DNA of 64,000 nt from Adlercreutzia rubneri (GCF_009755265.1 NZ_WPOO01000005.1:106905-170904); one strand, 5' to 3'. Counted from the first letter of the stretch, positions 15,079 through 24,067 are shown. Translations and numbers: made by a program. The notes: generated from the sequence alone by a model not told the origin.

Positions 15079-16575
15079 TCAATCGTCATCTATCCCATCA
15101 TCTCCGAAGCCGGAGACGAGATCGATGAGCTCGGCCTTGGAATGGACATCGAGCTTCTGATAAATGTGCCGACGATGAGTAATGGCGGTTCCCTCGGCAA
15201 TGAAAAGCACCTCCTGAACGCGACCCAGCCCATGCCCGCGCGCCAGAATGCCCAGAACCTCTGCCTCTCGCTCAGTCAGCGCGTAGACCTCAGCCACGGC
15301 CGCGACCCGCTCATCGAAAGGCGTACCGCCGTCAGCAGACTCCGCCTCTTTGCCCCCTGCGGCAGTTACGGCCCTCTTGTAGGCCCGCGCCAAACTTCCG
15401 CGCGTCAACACCACATCCGACGCGATAACAGCAAGCACCATGGCCGCGATGGCCGTCACGCTCACGTGGCCCTGGAGATCGAGGCTCTCCATCATAAGCG
15501 CCAAACTCGACCCCAAAGCCGCGCCCAGAGCAAGCGCGCCCAGAGCCACACCCCACACGATAGCAAAAGGTACGCGAATCTGCCCGGCCGCCTCCGCCGC
15601 GATTCCCACCACCAAGGAAAGGTACACCCACAGAGCCACCGCCGAGGCCCCCATGGCAAAGCGCAGGGAGAACTCGCTTCCGGCATCGAAGGGGTAAAAA
15701 GCCACAAGTATCGGTATGGCCACAAAGCGCAGAAGGAGCAGCCAGCTGAATCCCTGTTTGAGCAGCGCCTTTGCCACAACCTCGACCACGAGGGAGATAA
15801 CGACGCCCGAAAGGCTCAAAAACCACGTCCACGACAGGGCGTGACCGTGACGCGCAATGAGAAACTGCGTGATCATCAGGGCGAAGACAAGGCCGAACAG
15901 GCCATAGGACGCGATAATGCGAACAAAAGCCCCCTGCAGATGCGTCACTGGCGAAGAGGTTTTAGCAGCAGCCTCACCGCGAGACGCCGACACCATGAAC
16001 AAGGCGCTGGACACCGCCGAGAACACGGCGACCACTGCAAGCAGCAACCAGTGGATGCCTATGGACTGAGCGAAGGCCGCCAGCAGGCAGGCAGCGAGTA
16101 CGACGAGAAACGAAACCCGGGAGCGCGCCGGAGCATCCAGCCGTCCAAAGCGTTCGCTCCATACCATGGTGAGCAAACCGCCGCCCAAGCCGAGCAGCGC
16201 GCCGGACACGACGCGTAGAACCGCAACTGCCACAGAGGCGCCCCGTTCGGGAACGAGCAGAAGCGCTGCGCCGGCGATGGCAGCCAACGCGCCCGCAAAC
16301 GCCCCGAAGACGCCTCGAGACCATTCGTCCCTCCAACGCGCGAAAGACGCTGCGCACGCCGTCGTCCCCAAAACAGCAAGATAAGAAAAGAGAAGGGGGT
16401 TCAGCCCCGACAGCGCCAGATCGCCCCCGCGATACATATCGGCTACCACGCCGACAATGGGAAGCCACGTTTGGGCGCCAATATACCCGAGAACCACCAA
16501 AAGCCCGCTCTTCTCGGAAGCCCCTCCTAGCCCCTGAGACGGTAGCGCGCCATCGTCCTTCGTAATTCCTACCAT
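15079..16575 (-). CDS. Polytopic membrane protein with C-terminal LuxR-type HTH (regulator 3)
   Basis: 498 residues: about twelve hydrophobic segments followed by a LuxR-type HTH (YALTEREAEVLGILARGHG, then IAEGTAITHRRHIYQKLDVH). It ends in an acidic tail (DDGIDDD). The membrane part is clearly different in sequence from regulators 1 and 2, which suggests a different signal. The start is ATG at 16575 behind GGGAGGGTCGGCG. The gene is divergent from the cytochrome/flavoprotein operon at 16848, which it probably regulates. Confidence 0.86.
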   Translation of the reverse strand: MVGITKDDGALPSQGLGGASEKSGLLVVLGYIGAQTWLPIVGVVADMYRGGDLALSGLNPLLFSYLAVLGTTACAASFARWRDEWSRGVFGAFAGALAAIAGAALLLVPERGASVAVAVLRVVSGALLGLGGGLLTMVWSERFGRLDAPARSRVSFLVVLAACLLAAFAQSIGIHWLLLAVVAVFSAVSSALFMVSASRGEAAAKTSSPVTHLQGAFVRIIASYGLFGLVFALMITQFLIARHGHALSWTWFLSLSGVVISLVVEVVAKALLKQGFSWLLLLRFVAIPILVAFYPFDAGSEFSLRFAMGASAVALWVYLSLVVGIAAEAAGQIRVPFAIVWGVALGALALGAALGSSLALMMESLDLQGHVSVTAIAAMVLAVIASDVVLTRGSLARAYKRAVTAAGGKEAESADGGTPFDERVAAVAEVYALTEREAEVLGILARGHGLGRVQEVLFIAEGTAITHRRHIYQKLDVHSKAELIDLVSGFGDDGIDDD

Positions 16576-16847
16576 CGCCGACCCTCCCGTATCGATGTGC
16601 GGTCAAGGGCAGTATAGCAAGGGCAAGGCCGAGAACCACCCACAATCTGTCCTTCGTCATCCCTTATTCCACCTGGTCTTTCATCCTTTTCAGATGATGG
16701 CTTGGCAGCAAAATAATCTGTCTCCTCCCGCGAAGCATCGGCTTTGGATGATGGCATTTCGGCGACGAGGACGCACAATGCCGCCCATCGAATTCAATCC
16801 GGCGGGACGACGAGAGAGCCGCCGGAGCCACTTGGAAGGAGAGAAGC

Positions 16848-17480
16848 ATGGCTCACGTATCCCTGCGCAAGATCGTTCTTGCCTCCGCTGTCGCGGGTGT
16901 CATCGCACTTATGTCCCTGGGCACTGTCGGCTGCGCCCCGAAAACGGCAGATCTCAGCGAAACGGGCAGCGGCTCACAGGCTGAAGCCGACGAGAACGCC
17001 GCAATGACAGGGGACTTCGCGTTCTCCGCAGATACCGACTGCACCACCTGCCACAGCACCGAGGGCGACTCGCTCGGCGACGCGACGATGCCCGCATCTA
17101 ACCATGCGACGCAGGAGTGCACCACCTGCCATAGCGACATCGACAGCCTGGCGACCGCCCACGATGGCGTGCAGTTCGGCGACAAGACGCCCAAACGGCT
17201 GAAAAAGACCACCATCGATACCACCGCCTGCTTCAGCAGCGGCTGCCACGGCAGCCAGGAGGATCTGGCCGCCAAGACCGAATCCTGCGCCGTTCTCACC
17301 GACACCAACGGCACCGTGGTAAACCCCCACGCCCTGCCCGAGAACGAGGATCACGCGACCATCGACTGCGGCAGCTGCCACAGCATGCACTCCGACGACG
17401 CTGTCGAGGACACCGCAAAGAAGGCCTGCAAGGGCTGCCACCACATGGACGTCTACGAGTGCAACACCTGCCACGAGTAG
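16848..17480 (+). CDS. Hexahaem c-type cytochrome lipoprotein
   Basis: 210 residues. The N-terminal hydrophobic segment ends in a lipobox-like TVGC (Cys29), so it is probably anchored outside the membrane. Haem motifs: CTTCH (65), CTTCH (91), CFSSGCH (128, a CX4CH spacing), CGSCH (174), CKGCH (194) and CNTCH (205). The pattern resembles the small electron-donor cytochrome domain of Shewanella flavocytochrome c. Its neighbour 145 bp downstream is the matching FAD domain as a separate protein. It presumably passes electrons from the quinone pool to that flavoprotein. The start is ATG at 16848 behind GGAAGGAGAG. Whether the CX4CH site is haem-loaded is uncertain. Confidence 0.87.
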   Translation: MAHVSLRKIVLASAVAGVIALMSLGTVGCAPKTADLSETGSGSQAEADENAAMTGDFAFSADTDCTTCHSTEGDSLGDATMPASNHATQECTTCHSDIDSLATAHDGVQFGDKTPKRLKKTTIDTTACFSSGCHGSQEDLAAKTESCAVLTDTNGTVVNPHALPENEDHATIDCGSCHSMHSDDAVEDTAKKACKGCHHMDVYECNTCHE

Positions 17481-17511
17481 CCTTTGCAACCATTTATTTA
17501 CCCCGGTTCCG

Positions 17512-17549
17512 CCTGGACCCCGTCAATCCCTCCCTCAGCGGGGTCCAGG
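17512..17549 (+). promoter_or_regulatory. Intercistronic hairpin between cytochrome and flavoprotein genes
   Basis: Perfect 10-bp stem CCTGGACCCC / GGGGTCCAGG with an 18-base loop and no T run. The two genes are clearly a unit, so this is more likely an mRNA processing or stability element that sets the cytochrome:flavoprotein ratio than a full terminator. Confidence 0.5.
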
Positions 17550-17624
17550 TGCGGCCAATCCCAACTTTGGCATCGTCCGCATCCAAGCGGATGGCATAGC
17601 AACCCTACCAAAAAGGAGGAAAAC

Positions 17625-19289
17625 ATGGAGGAAGTATCTCGCCGTTCGTTTCTGAAGGGCTCCGCCCTGGCTGCCGCCGGGGTTGCCGGCGCCACCGCCC
17701 TGGCCGGGTGCGCCGGCAATGACGCTGCGCTCTCTGACACCGGCAGCACCCCCGAGTGGATGCCCGAGACCTGGGACTACGAGACCGACGTGCTCGTAAT
17801 CGGCTACGGCGGAGCGGGCCTGTGGGCCGGCATCACCGCCTACGACGAGGGTGCCCAGGTGCTCTACCTTGAGAAATCACCGTTCCGCGGCGGCGGATCC
17901 TCGTCAATCAACATGGGCCAGTGGACCGCCCCCCACGACGCCGACGCAGCCGCCCAGTTCGCTTTCGAGGCGTTCCACGGCCAGACCCCCATGGAAGTCT
18001 GCCAGGCATGGGCCGACGAGGCCGTGCAGAACCCCGACTACGCCGACGAGTACGGTCTCGAGTACTCTCTCGGTGACAGCCCCCGCGCCGAGTACGACAT
18101 CTTCACCGGCTACGAAGAGATGTATGTGGGCCAGGGCGACGGCTACGGCGCCGGTTTCTTCGAGGCCATGGACCAGCATCGTCAAGACCGCGGCATCGAG
18201 GTGCTGTTCGAGTGCCATGACGAGGAGCTCATCCAGAACCCCGTCACCAAGGAAATCATCGGCTGCTACACCCTCATGGGCGACGACGCCAAGCCCAAGG
18301 CCGTGAAGGCCTCCAAGGGCGTCATTCTGTGCACCGGCGGCTTCGAATTCAACGAGGAGCTACAGGCCAAGTACCTGAAGTGCTATCCCATGCGCGGCTT
18401 CTACGGTTGGAAGTACAACACCGGCGACGGCATCACCATGGCCCAGAAGGTAGGTGCCGACCTGTGGCACATGCAGCAGGTCTGCGGCGGCGATGACGCC
18501 TGGTTCGACGACCCGGAGATCGTGCCCGGCGGAGTGTCCGTGGGCAGCCCTACCCCCAACTACATCAAGGTCTCGCGCCTGGGCGACCGCTGGGGCAACG
18601 AGGAGGTCTTCAGCCCCCATGGCGGCTGGAAGCCCTACGCTAACTTCGATGAGGAAATCTGCGACTTCGACCGCATTCCTTCCTGGTACATCTTCGACCA
18701 GACCTCCTTCGACGGCGGCTCTTGGGGCGGCATGGTCGGCGGCGCCGCCACCGAGAACGGCGGCATGGGCATCGGCTACATGACCGAGGGTCTCGATCCC
18801 GAACTCGGTGGCTGGGCCGGATGGTCTGCCGACAACAAATGGGAGCTCGAGCGTGGCTGGATTACCACCGGCGCCACCCTGGACGAGCTGGCCGCCAACA
18901 TCGCCGCCAGCAAATGGGACGACAAGATGGACGCTGAGAAGCTGAAGGCCTCCGTTGCCCGCTGGAACGAGCTGTGCGACAAGGGCGCTGACGAGGACTT
19001 CGGCCGCCAGCAGCTGGCAAAGGTCGAGACCGGTCCGTTCTACGCCATTCCGCTGTACCCGGGCATCTGCAATACCATCGGCGGTGCTCGCCGCAACGAG
19101 AACGCCAACATCGTCGATCCGAGCGGCAACCCGATTCCGCGCCTGTACTCCGCCGGCTCGTTCGGCAACATGAATGGCCACACTTACGCCATCACCGGCG
19201 GCAATGGCTCCGAGAACTGGTGCGTCGGCCGTATCGCCGGCCGCAATGCCGCCGCCCTCGAACCCTGGGATGCCGTAACCGAGGCCTAG
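17625..19289 (+). CDS. Tat-exported FAD-dependent reductase (fumarate reductase/flavocytochrome c family)
   Basis: 554 residues. Twin-arginine signal RRSFLKG (6-12) with a lipobox-like LAGC at Cys29. The FAD-binding GxGxxG-type motif is at ~60-65 (IGYGGAG), and the second FAD contact is near the C-terminus (YSAGSFGNMNGHTYAITGGN). The family reduces double bonds in fumarate, urocanate and related acceptors using electrons from a c-type cytochrome, here most likely the product of 16848. The active-site region (about 280-400) does not match a fumarate reductase I can name, so the acceptor is unknown. The start is ATG at 17625 behind AAAAGGAGGAAAAC. It ends at a clear terminator. Confidence 0.87.
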   Translation: MEEVSRRSFLKGSALAAAGVAGATALAGCAGNDAALSDTGSTPEWMPETWDYETDVLVIGYGGAGLWAGITAYDEGAQVLYLEKSPFRGGGSSSINMGQWTAPHDADAAAQFAFEAFHGQTPMEVCQAWADEAVQNPDYADEYGLEYSLGDSPRAEYDIFTGYEEMYVGQGDGYGAGFFEAMDQHRQDRGIEVLFECHDEELIQNPVTKEIIGCYTLMGDDAKPKAVKASKGVILCTGGFEFNEELQAKYLKCYPMRGFYGWKYNTGDGITMAQKVGADLWHMQQVCGGDDAWFDDPEIVPGGVSVGSPTPNYIKVSRLGDRWGNEEVFSPHGGWKPYANFDEEICDFDRIPSWYIFDQTSFDGGSWGGMVGGAATENGGMGIGYMTEGLDPELGGWAGWSADNKWELERGWITTGATLDELAANIAASKWDDKMDAEKLKASVARWNELCDKGADEDFGRQQLAKVETGPFYAIPLYPGICNTIGGARRNENANIVDPSGNPIPRLYSAGSFGNMNGHTYAITGGNGSENWCVGRIAGRNAAALEPWDAVTEA

Positions 19290-19317
19290 GCCCGGCCTGG
19301 CGCCGATGAGCACAAGC

Positions 19318-19347
19318 GGGCCCGCTCTTGAAAAGCGGGCCCTTTTT
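19318..19347 (+). terminator. Rho-independent terminator of the flavoprotein operon
   Basis: GGGCCCGCT, loop CTTGAAA, AGCGGGCCC, TTTTT. It lies 28 bp past the flavoprotein stop codon. It also shows that the next gene must start downstream of it. Confidence 0.9.
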
Positions 19348-19374
19348 CTAAACGAGAGAGGAAGGAGGGGCTCT

Positions 19375-20517
19375 GTGGCTCAACTCGAGTTTTCCGTTCC
19401 TTATAACGGAGACGCCGCCACGCTGCGACAGCTGATCGCGCTTCAAAGACGCGACGGCAACGTTATTCGGGAGATCTACCTGAATGCGCCGCAAGCCATC
19501 ACCGGTTCGGGCCGCGTTGGAAACGTGACGACCCTCGACGAGTTCGTCGGAGTGGTCAGCATCATTCGCGAAGCGGGCATCCGCGTCGACGTCACAATGA
19601 ATTCCACGTGCGATGGCGGGGATTGGTACGCCGAGGAGACCCTCAATCGCCAAATCGGATTCATTCGCGACATGCACGAGCAACACGGCATTGAGGCAGT
19701 GACACTGGCCAATCCCTTCCTCATCGAACAAGCGCGCCAAACCTGTCCGAACCTTGAAATCAGCGCCTCAGTCCTCGCCGACATCGATTGCTTTTCCCGC
19801 GCCGAAGCCTTCGCGCTAGCAGGCGCCACCACTATGACCGTGGACACGAGCATCAACCGCGACCTGAAGCTCTTGCGGCAAATCCGCGAGAAACTTGGCG
19901 TAGAGCTCAAGCTCATGGTAAACGAGGGGTGCTTGAACAAATGCCCCTACCGCAAGTTCCACATGAACTTGATCTCCCACAAATCCCACGAAGAGCGCGA
20001 CGAGGGCAACGCCTTCTCTTTCGCTTGCGGCGACATCATCGGCCGCGATGCCGGGCAGATTTTCAAATCGAACTGGATCAGGCCCGAAGATATGCGCCGC
20101 TACGAGGGCATCACAAGCTTCTTCAAAATTGTCGGCCGCGATATGATGCCGAGCAAAGTGCTTCGCTGCACCGAAGCCTACTTGGACGAGTCCTACGACG
20201 GCAACCTCTTCGATCTGCTGTGCAGCTCCATCGGCTATTACGGCATCGAATTCCGCGCGCACATCGACAACAAGGCACTTGGCAGGACGAATTTCTTCAA
20301 ACGCACCTCCACTTGCAACAGACAATGCCAGCGCTGCGCCTATTGTGCCGAATTGGCCGACGAGCTTCTGGGCTATGGCTGGATCACTCGCGAGATGCTC
20401 GAGGATATGGGGCAGACGTCGATGATCGCCGCCATCGAAGCGCAATTCGGAGGCAGCTACCCTGTTTGCCGCTCCTTTTCAAAGACGCCCCTTGAAAACC
20501 CATTCCAATCTCTGTAA
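19375..20517 (+). CDS. U32-family (peptidase U32 / collagenase-like) protein
   Basis: 380 residues from the GTG at 19375, which has GAAGGAGGGG upstream; earlier in-frame ATG codons fall in the terminator. The N-terminal half resembles the (beta/alpha) barrel of U32 proteins. It has the hallmark region NEGCLNKCPYRKFH (~180-195) and a C-terminal cysteine cluster CNRQCQRCAYC (~322-332). U32 relatives carry out tRNA/rRNA hydroxylation or anaerobic ubiquinone hydroxylation with a [4Fe-4S] cluster, and the cysteines fit such a cluster. The true substrate is unknown. It lies next to a reductase module but behind its own ribosome binding site and after a terminator. Confidence 0.75.
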   Translation: MAQLEFSVPYNGDAATLRQLIALQRRDGNVIREIYLNAPQAITGSGRVGNVTTLDEFVGVVSIIREAGIRVDVTMNSTCDGGDWYAEETLNRQIGFIRDMHEQHGIEAVTLANPFLIEQARQTCPNLEISASVLADIDCFSRAEAFALAGATTMTVDTSINRDLKLLRQIREKLGVELKLMVNEGCLNKCPYRKFHMNLISHKSHEERDEGNAFSFACGDIIGRDAGQIFKSNWIRPEDMRRYEGITSFFKIVGRDMMPSKVLRCTEAYLDESYDGNLFDLLCSSIGYYGIEFRAHIDNKALGRTNFFKRTSTCNRQCQRCAYCAELADELLGYGWITREMLEDMGQTSMIAAIEAQFGGSYPVCRSFSKTPLENPFQSL

Positions 20518-20534
20518 ACGCGAGGAGGAACCCT

Positions 20535-21251
20535 ATGTCTACCCAAGTCAGAACCTGGACCGAGTATTGCGGCGCCGAGGGCGAGCCCTCGCGCTGGGAT
20601 CTGTCCATCAACGACCGCCCCGTGCCGGGCGGCTATATCGAGAAAACCGCCGAAGGGTTCGAGATCCATTATCCACACCTTCCCCTCAAAAAGCTCACCA
20701 CCCTAGAGGAGGCGAAGCGCAGCCTGGAGCTGGCCCCACCGATTTCAACAGCTGGCCTGAAAGTGGGAAGGATAGCCGACGAGGACAGCGACCTCATCTC
20801 GTCTGCCGAAGCTGGCGAGATACTCGGCGTGAGTCGCTTCCGCGTGAATGCCATGGTGGCCTCGGGCGTGCTGCCCGGCCGCCGCGACAACGGCAAGATT
20901 CTCGTCGATCGCGCCGCTGCGGAGCAGAAGGCCGCCCAAGGCCTCCCCGAGGGACCTCAAGGGAAGTTCGCCAACCTTTTCCTGTTCTATGCGCCAGCAG
21001 GCGAACGCACGCAATATGTGACTGAACTCGAAGCCGACGACGCCGACTCCATCGAACGCGCCCGCGCCTTCGCCCAAGAAGTCATGGAGGACGAGAGCGA
21101 AGACGCCGTAGAAGTGCGCGACTACCTGCGCATGCGCAACTTCTTGCGTCGCCACGAAAACGAATTTGAGTTTGCTCGCAGCGTCTTTGGCGATCTCGTC
21201 GAAGAGCGAGCCCGACGCGCATCCCTACGCATACCGGAAACTGAAGCATAG
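20535..21251 (+). CDS. Hypothetical protein with central helix-turn-helix
   Basis: 238 residues, 17 bp after the U32 gene and behind GAGGAGGAACCC, so probably cotranscribed. Residues ~88-135 look like an excisionase/MerR-type winged helix (LISSAEAGEILGVSRFRVNA, then GVLPGRRDNGKILVDRAAA). The N-terminal ~80 residues contain a short beta-rich segment (GGYIEKTAEGFEIHYPHLPL). The C-terminal ~80 residues are charged and helical. I do not recognise the full-length family. It may be a DNA-binding regulator or an adaptor. Confidence 0.65.
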   Translation: MSTQVRTWTEYCGAEGEPSRWDLSINDRPVPGGYIEKTAEGFEIHYPHLPLKKLTTLEEAKRSLELAPPISTAGLKVGRIADEDSDLISSAEAGEILGVSRFRVNAMVASGVLPGRRDNGKILVDRAAAEQKAAQGLPEGPQGKFANLFLFYAPAGERTQYVTELEADDADSIERARAFAQEVMEDESEDAVEVRDYLRMRNFLRRHENEFEFARSVFGDLVEERARRASLRIPETEA

Positions 21252-21286
21252 CCTTTCACGCGATCTTGTCTTAGACGATACCAAAC

Positions 21287-21493
21287 CTCGGATTCTGGCA
21301 GTCCACGGGTACCAAACCTCCAGTTTCACCCGAAGCTCTGATCTGGGAAAACTTCCTATAATGCCTGGTAGATGGCTTGTCGCAGTTCAGCCAAAACGGG
21401 CGGTTTGGGTCCCTGCGCCTGGCAAAACAGGCGGTTTGGTACCCGCGTCTGCCAAAATCCGAGCCTTGTCCCCGCAGGTGCCGGGACAAGGCT
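21287..21493. repeat. Degenerate inverted repeats and hairpin downstream of pepT-like gene
   Basis: A ~34-bp imperfect inverted repeat (21287-21321 with 21430-21463; core GGTTTGGTACCCG) encloses two head-to-tail copies of a unit containing CAAAAC-GGCGGTTTGG. It is followed by a perfect 11-bp stem AGCCTTGTCCC / GGGACAAGGCT at 21462-21493. Read leftward, the stem is followed by CGGATTTT and could act as the terminator of the gene at 21566. No gene is supported in this 314-bp gap. Confidence 0.6.
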
Positions 21494-21523
21494 CTCCCTG
21501 CCGGAAAAGTCTGCCGTTGCAGA

Positions 21524-21553
21524 GAGGGGCGACCAAGGTCGCCCCCTACGGGG
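21524..21553. repeat. Short palindromic intergenic repeat, family A
   Basis: GAGGGGCGACCAAGGTCGCC followed by CCCTACGGGG. It lies 13 bp from the stop codon of the peptidase gene. Same element as at 15010, 32263, 32323, 36285 and 53339. Confidence 0.8.
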
Positions 21554-21565
21554 TCGCTTCTAAAG

Positions 21566-22759
21566 CTACATCGCGTACTCGGCGATGATGGCCTCGACGT
21601 AGCGGGCCATGTTCTGGAGGTCGGCTACCTCTATATACTCGTCGACGGAATGGAAGTTGGTCATGCCGATGCCGAGGGTGATGGCGTCGGCGCCCTTCGT
21701 GCCGAGGATGTTCGCGTCGGCCCCGCCGCCGGAGGTGGCGTGGCGGGACTCAAGGCCGCAAGTGGCCGCAGCGGCCTCCAAATGCGCGACGATGGCGTCG
21801 CCGGGCTCGTGCACGACAGCCGGGTAGTCCAGCTCCCAGGCCACTTCCACCTGGCCGCCGAAGCGAGCGGCGGCTTCTTCCAAGGCGCGGGTCATGGCGT
21901 CGCGCTGGGCGAGCACGCGATCCTCGTACAGCGAACGGCACTCCCCCATGAGCGTCACGACGGCGGGCACGATGTTCACGGCCACGCCGCCCTCGATGCG
22001 GCCGACGTTGGCCGTGGTGCACTCGTCGATGCGCCCAAGCGGCATGGCGGCCACGGCGGCTGCGGCGATCTGAATGGCGGAGACGCCCTCCTCCGGTTCC
22101 ACGCCGGCATGGGCGGCACGGCCCTCGATGCGAGCGCGCAGCGTCCAGTGGTAGGGCGCGCCCATGATGATGGTGCCCGGCGCCCCGTCCGCATCGAGCA
22201 CGAACAGCGGGAAACGTCCGTCGCGCTCGGCTTCCGGGGTAGCCGCCGGCAGATTCTCCGGCCACGCGAGCGCATCGTCGGCCAGGGCACCGGCCCCTAG
22301 CAGGCTCTGCTCCTCACAGGTGGTGAGCAGCACCGTGATGTCGGGCCGGGGCGTGCCGGATTCCAGCACCGAGCGCAGCCCCTCGAAAATGGCGGCGATG
22401 CCGGCCTTGTCATCGGCCGAGAGGATCGTCTCCCCCGCCGAGTAGACGACCTCGGCCATGCGGCAGGTAATGTCGTCGCAGATATGGCGCTGCTCGATGA
22501 CCGCCTCGATGCCCGCGCAGGGCTTCACCGTGTCCAGATGCGCCGAGAACCCGATGCGCCCCGGCACCGTGCCGGGCAAATGCGCGATGAGGTTGCCCGT
22601 ATCCGACCCCGTTTCCGCCGCAGAAGCGTCGAAGGTGACCGTGAATCCCATCTCCGCCAGCTTTTCTGCACAATAAGCTGCCATGGGAGCCTCGTGCCAT
22701 GACGGGCTCTCGATGGCCACCATTTCCAAAAACGATTCAAGCACGCGATCGGGGTTCAT
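21566..22759 (-). CDS. M20-family metallopeptidase, peptidase T-like
   Basis: 397 residues. A cytoplasmic zinc aminopeptidase/deacylase of the M20 family, most like tripeptidase T. Zinc and catalytic motifs are visible: FSAHLDTV (~70), ILSADDKAG (~116), TTCEEQSLLGA (~148) and the C-terminal ATSGGGADANIL (~345). A dimerisation (lid) domain lies around residues 185-300. ATG at 22759 behind GAAAGAAGGA was chosen over an upstream in-frame ATG without a site. It is monocistronic in this window. Confidence 0.88.
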   Translation of the reverse strand: MNPDRVLESFLEMVAIESPSWHEAPMAAYCAEKLAEMGFTVTFDASAAETGSDTGNLIAHLPGTVPGRIGFSAHLDTVKPCAGIEAVIEQRHICDDITCRMAEVVYSAGETILSADDKAGIAAIFEGLRSVLESGTPRPDITVLLTTCEEQSLLGAGALADDALAWPENLPAATPEAERDGRFPLFVLDADGAPGTIIMGAPYHWTLRARIEGRAAHAGVEPEEGVSAIQIAAAAVAAMPLGRIDECTTANVGRIEGGVAVNIVPAVVTLMGECRSLYEDRVLAQRDAMTRALEEAAARFGGQVEVAWELDYPAVVHEPGDAIVAHLEAAAATCGLESRHATSGGGADANILGTKGADAITLGIGMTNFHSVDEYIEVADLQNMARYVEAIIAEYAM

Positions 22760-22825
22760 AAGGGTCCTTCTTTCAAAATTCCTAAATTTTTTGTCGCAGG
22801 GATGCGCCCAAGGAAAACAGCGAGG

Positions 22826-22924
22826 GTCCGACAGGTGCCTGGATTTGCCCCGCCTTTTGCCCAAGCGGCCTTCGTGCCGCGCCGTGGCAAAAACAAGGGG
22901 CAAGGCCAGGTGCCTGTCGGATCC
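22826..22924. repeat. Imperfect inverted repeat between peptidase and pyrophosphatase genes
   Basis: Arms of ~27 bases (22825-22851 and 22897-22924) share TCCGACAGG, CCTGG and TTGCCCC in opposite orientation. The 45-base centre is rich in short GGC/GCC pairs. No coding potential. It may be a foldback repeat or a degenerate transcription stop for ppaC, which reads leftward into it. Confidence 0.5.
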
Positions 22925-22933
22925 GCAGCGTCG

Positions 22934-22961
22934 CGTAATAATTCCTCAAGGAATTATTACG
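22934..22961. repeat. Perfect AT-rich palindrome over the ppaC stop codon
   Basis: CGTAATAATTCCT-CA-AGGAATTATTACG: 13-bp perfect arms with a 2-base centre. It includes the ppaC TAA (22957-22959). AT-rich palindromes are rare in this GC-rich window. Confidence 0.6.
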
Positions 22962-23925
22962 AGGCAAGAATGGGGGCCGCCACCTGCTTCTTGCGGGACA
23001 GCACGCCGGGCATCCAGTTACCGCCCTCGCAGCACTCGATCTCGAAGACGCGGTTCACACGGGCCGGATCGCCCTCCACGATGAACTGCGAGCCCTCGGC
23101 CAGAATGTCAGTGACGAGCAGCAGGGCGAACTCGTAGCCGTTGTCTTCCACGAGCTTCTTCATGTGATCGCGAATCTCCGCCTCGCGGGCCATCACGGTC
23201 GGGAGGTCTACCGTCTCGCGCTGGGCGATGAGCACCGTTACGTCGTCGTTGACCTTGAACTCCTTGGAATCGGCCTCGACCAACTTGGCGATGGGCATTT
23301 TGTCCTCGCCGCCGCGGGTGCGGAAGATGTCCATGCCGTACTCCACCGCATCGATGCCGAGCTTGTCGGCGAGGAAGTTCACCTGGTCGACGTCCACCTG
23401 GGTGCAGGTGGGAGACTTCATGATGACCGTGTCGGTGAGGATGGCCGACAGGAGAACGCGGGCGATGGAATCGGGCAGCTCGATGCCGGTCTGGCGGAAC
23501 TGAAGCGTGACGATGGTGGCCGTGGAGCCGATGGGGAGGTTCAAAAAGAGGATGGGGTTGGCCGTGGAAACATCGGCGATGCGATGGTGGTCGATGATCT
23601 CGACGACATCGGCGTTCTCGATACCCGGGGCCGCCTGGCCGATCTCGTTGTGATCCACGAGGATGACCTTCTGCTTGACTTCCTCGCCATCGCGCTCGAC
23701 AGGGTTCACGTTTTCGATGAGCACCGGCTCGGCGATGTCGTTCTGCTCCAGAATCCAGGCGCTTTCCACCGGCAGCGGCCCCAGACGGGCGGGCACGTAC
23801 TCGACGGCGTCGGCCTCGCCGTCGCGGGCGGCCAGCGCATTCTTCAGATGCGCGTAGCCCACGGCTGCGGCGATGGAGTCGTTGTCGGGGTTGCGATGGC
23901 CCACGACGAGGATTTTGGAAGACAT
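22957..23925 (-). CDS. ppaC: Manganese-dependent inorganic pyrophosphatase
   Basis: 322 residues. A cytoplasmic DHH-family (family II) pyrophosphatase that splits PPi to two phosphates. Metal-binding motifs: GHRNPDNDSIAAA (~8-20), LVDHNEIGQA and the DHH triad in EIIDHHRIAD. The C-terminal DHHA2 domain ends GGNWMPGVLSRKKQVAAPI, with the SRKKQ substrate-binding signature. ATG at 23925 behind GAAAGGGGAACC. A stand-alone gene. Confidence 0.95.
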   Translation of the reverse strand: MSSKILVVGHRNPDNDSIAAAVGYAHLKNALAARDGEADAVEYVPARLGPLPVESAWILEQNDIAEPVLIENVNPVERDGEEVKQKVILVDHNEIGQAAPGIENADVVEIIDHHRIADVSTANPILFLNLPIGSTATIVTLQFRQTGIELPDSIARVLLSAILTDTVIMKSPTCTQVDVDQVNFLADKLGIDAVEYGMDIFRTRGGEDKMPIAKLVEADSKEFKVNDDVTVLIAQRETVDLPTVMAREAEIRDHMKKLVEDNGYEFALLLVTDILAEGSQFIVEGDPARVNRVFEIECCEGGNWMPGVLSRKKQVAAPILAS

Positions 23926-24067
23926 GAAGGTTCCCCTTTCTCACCAACTTACGGTTTTGAGGCAGTATAGCGCCTCTGCGCCCGTTAGGCGATGGGCTAT
24001 GATAGGCTTCTTCGATGAAATGAAGCCCTGAACTGCTCTGCGGATGGGAAACGCGAAAGGAGCTCTT

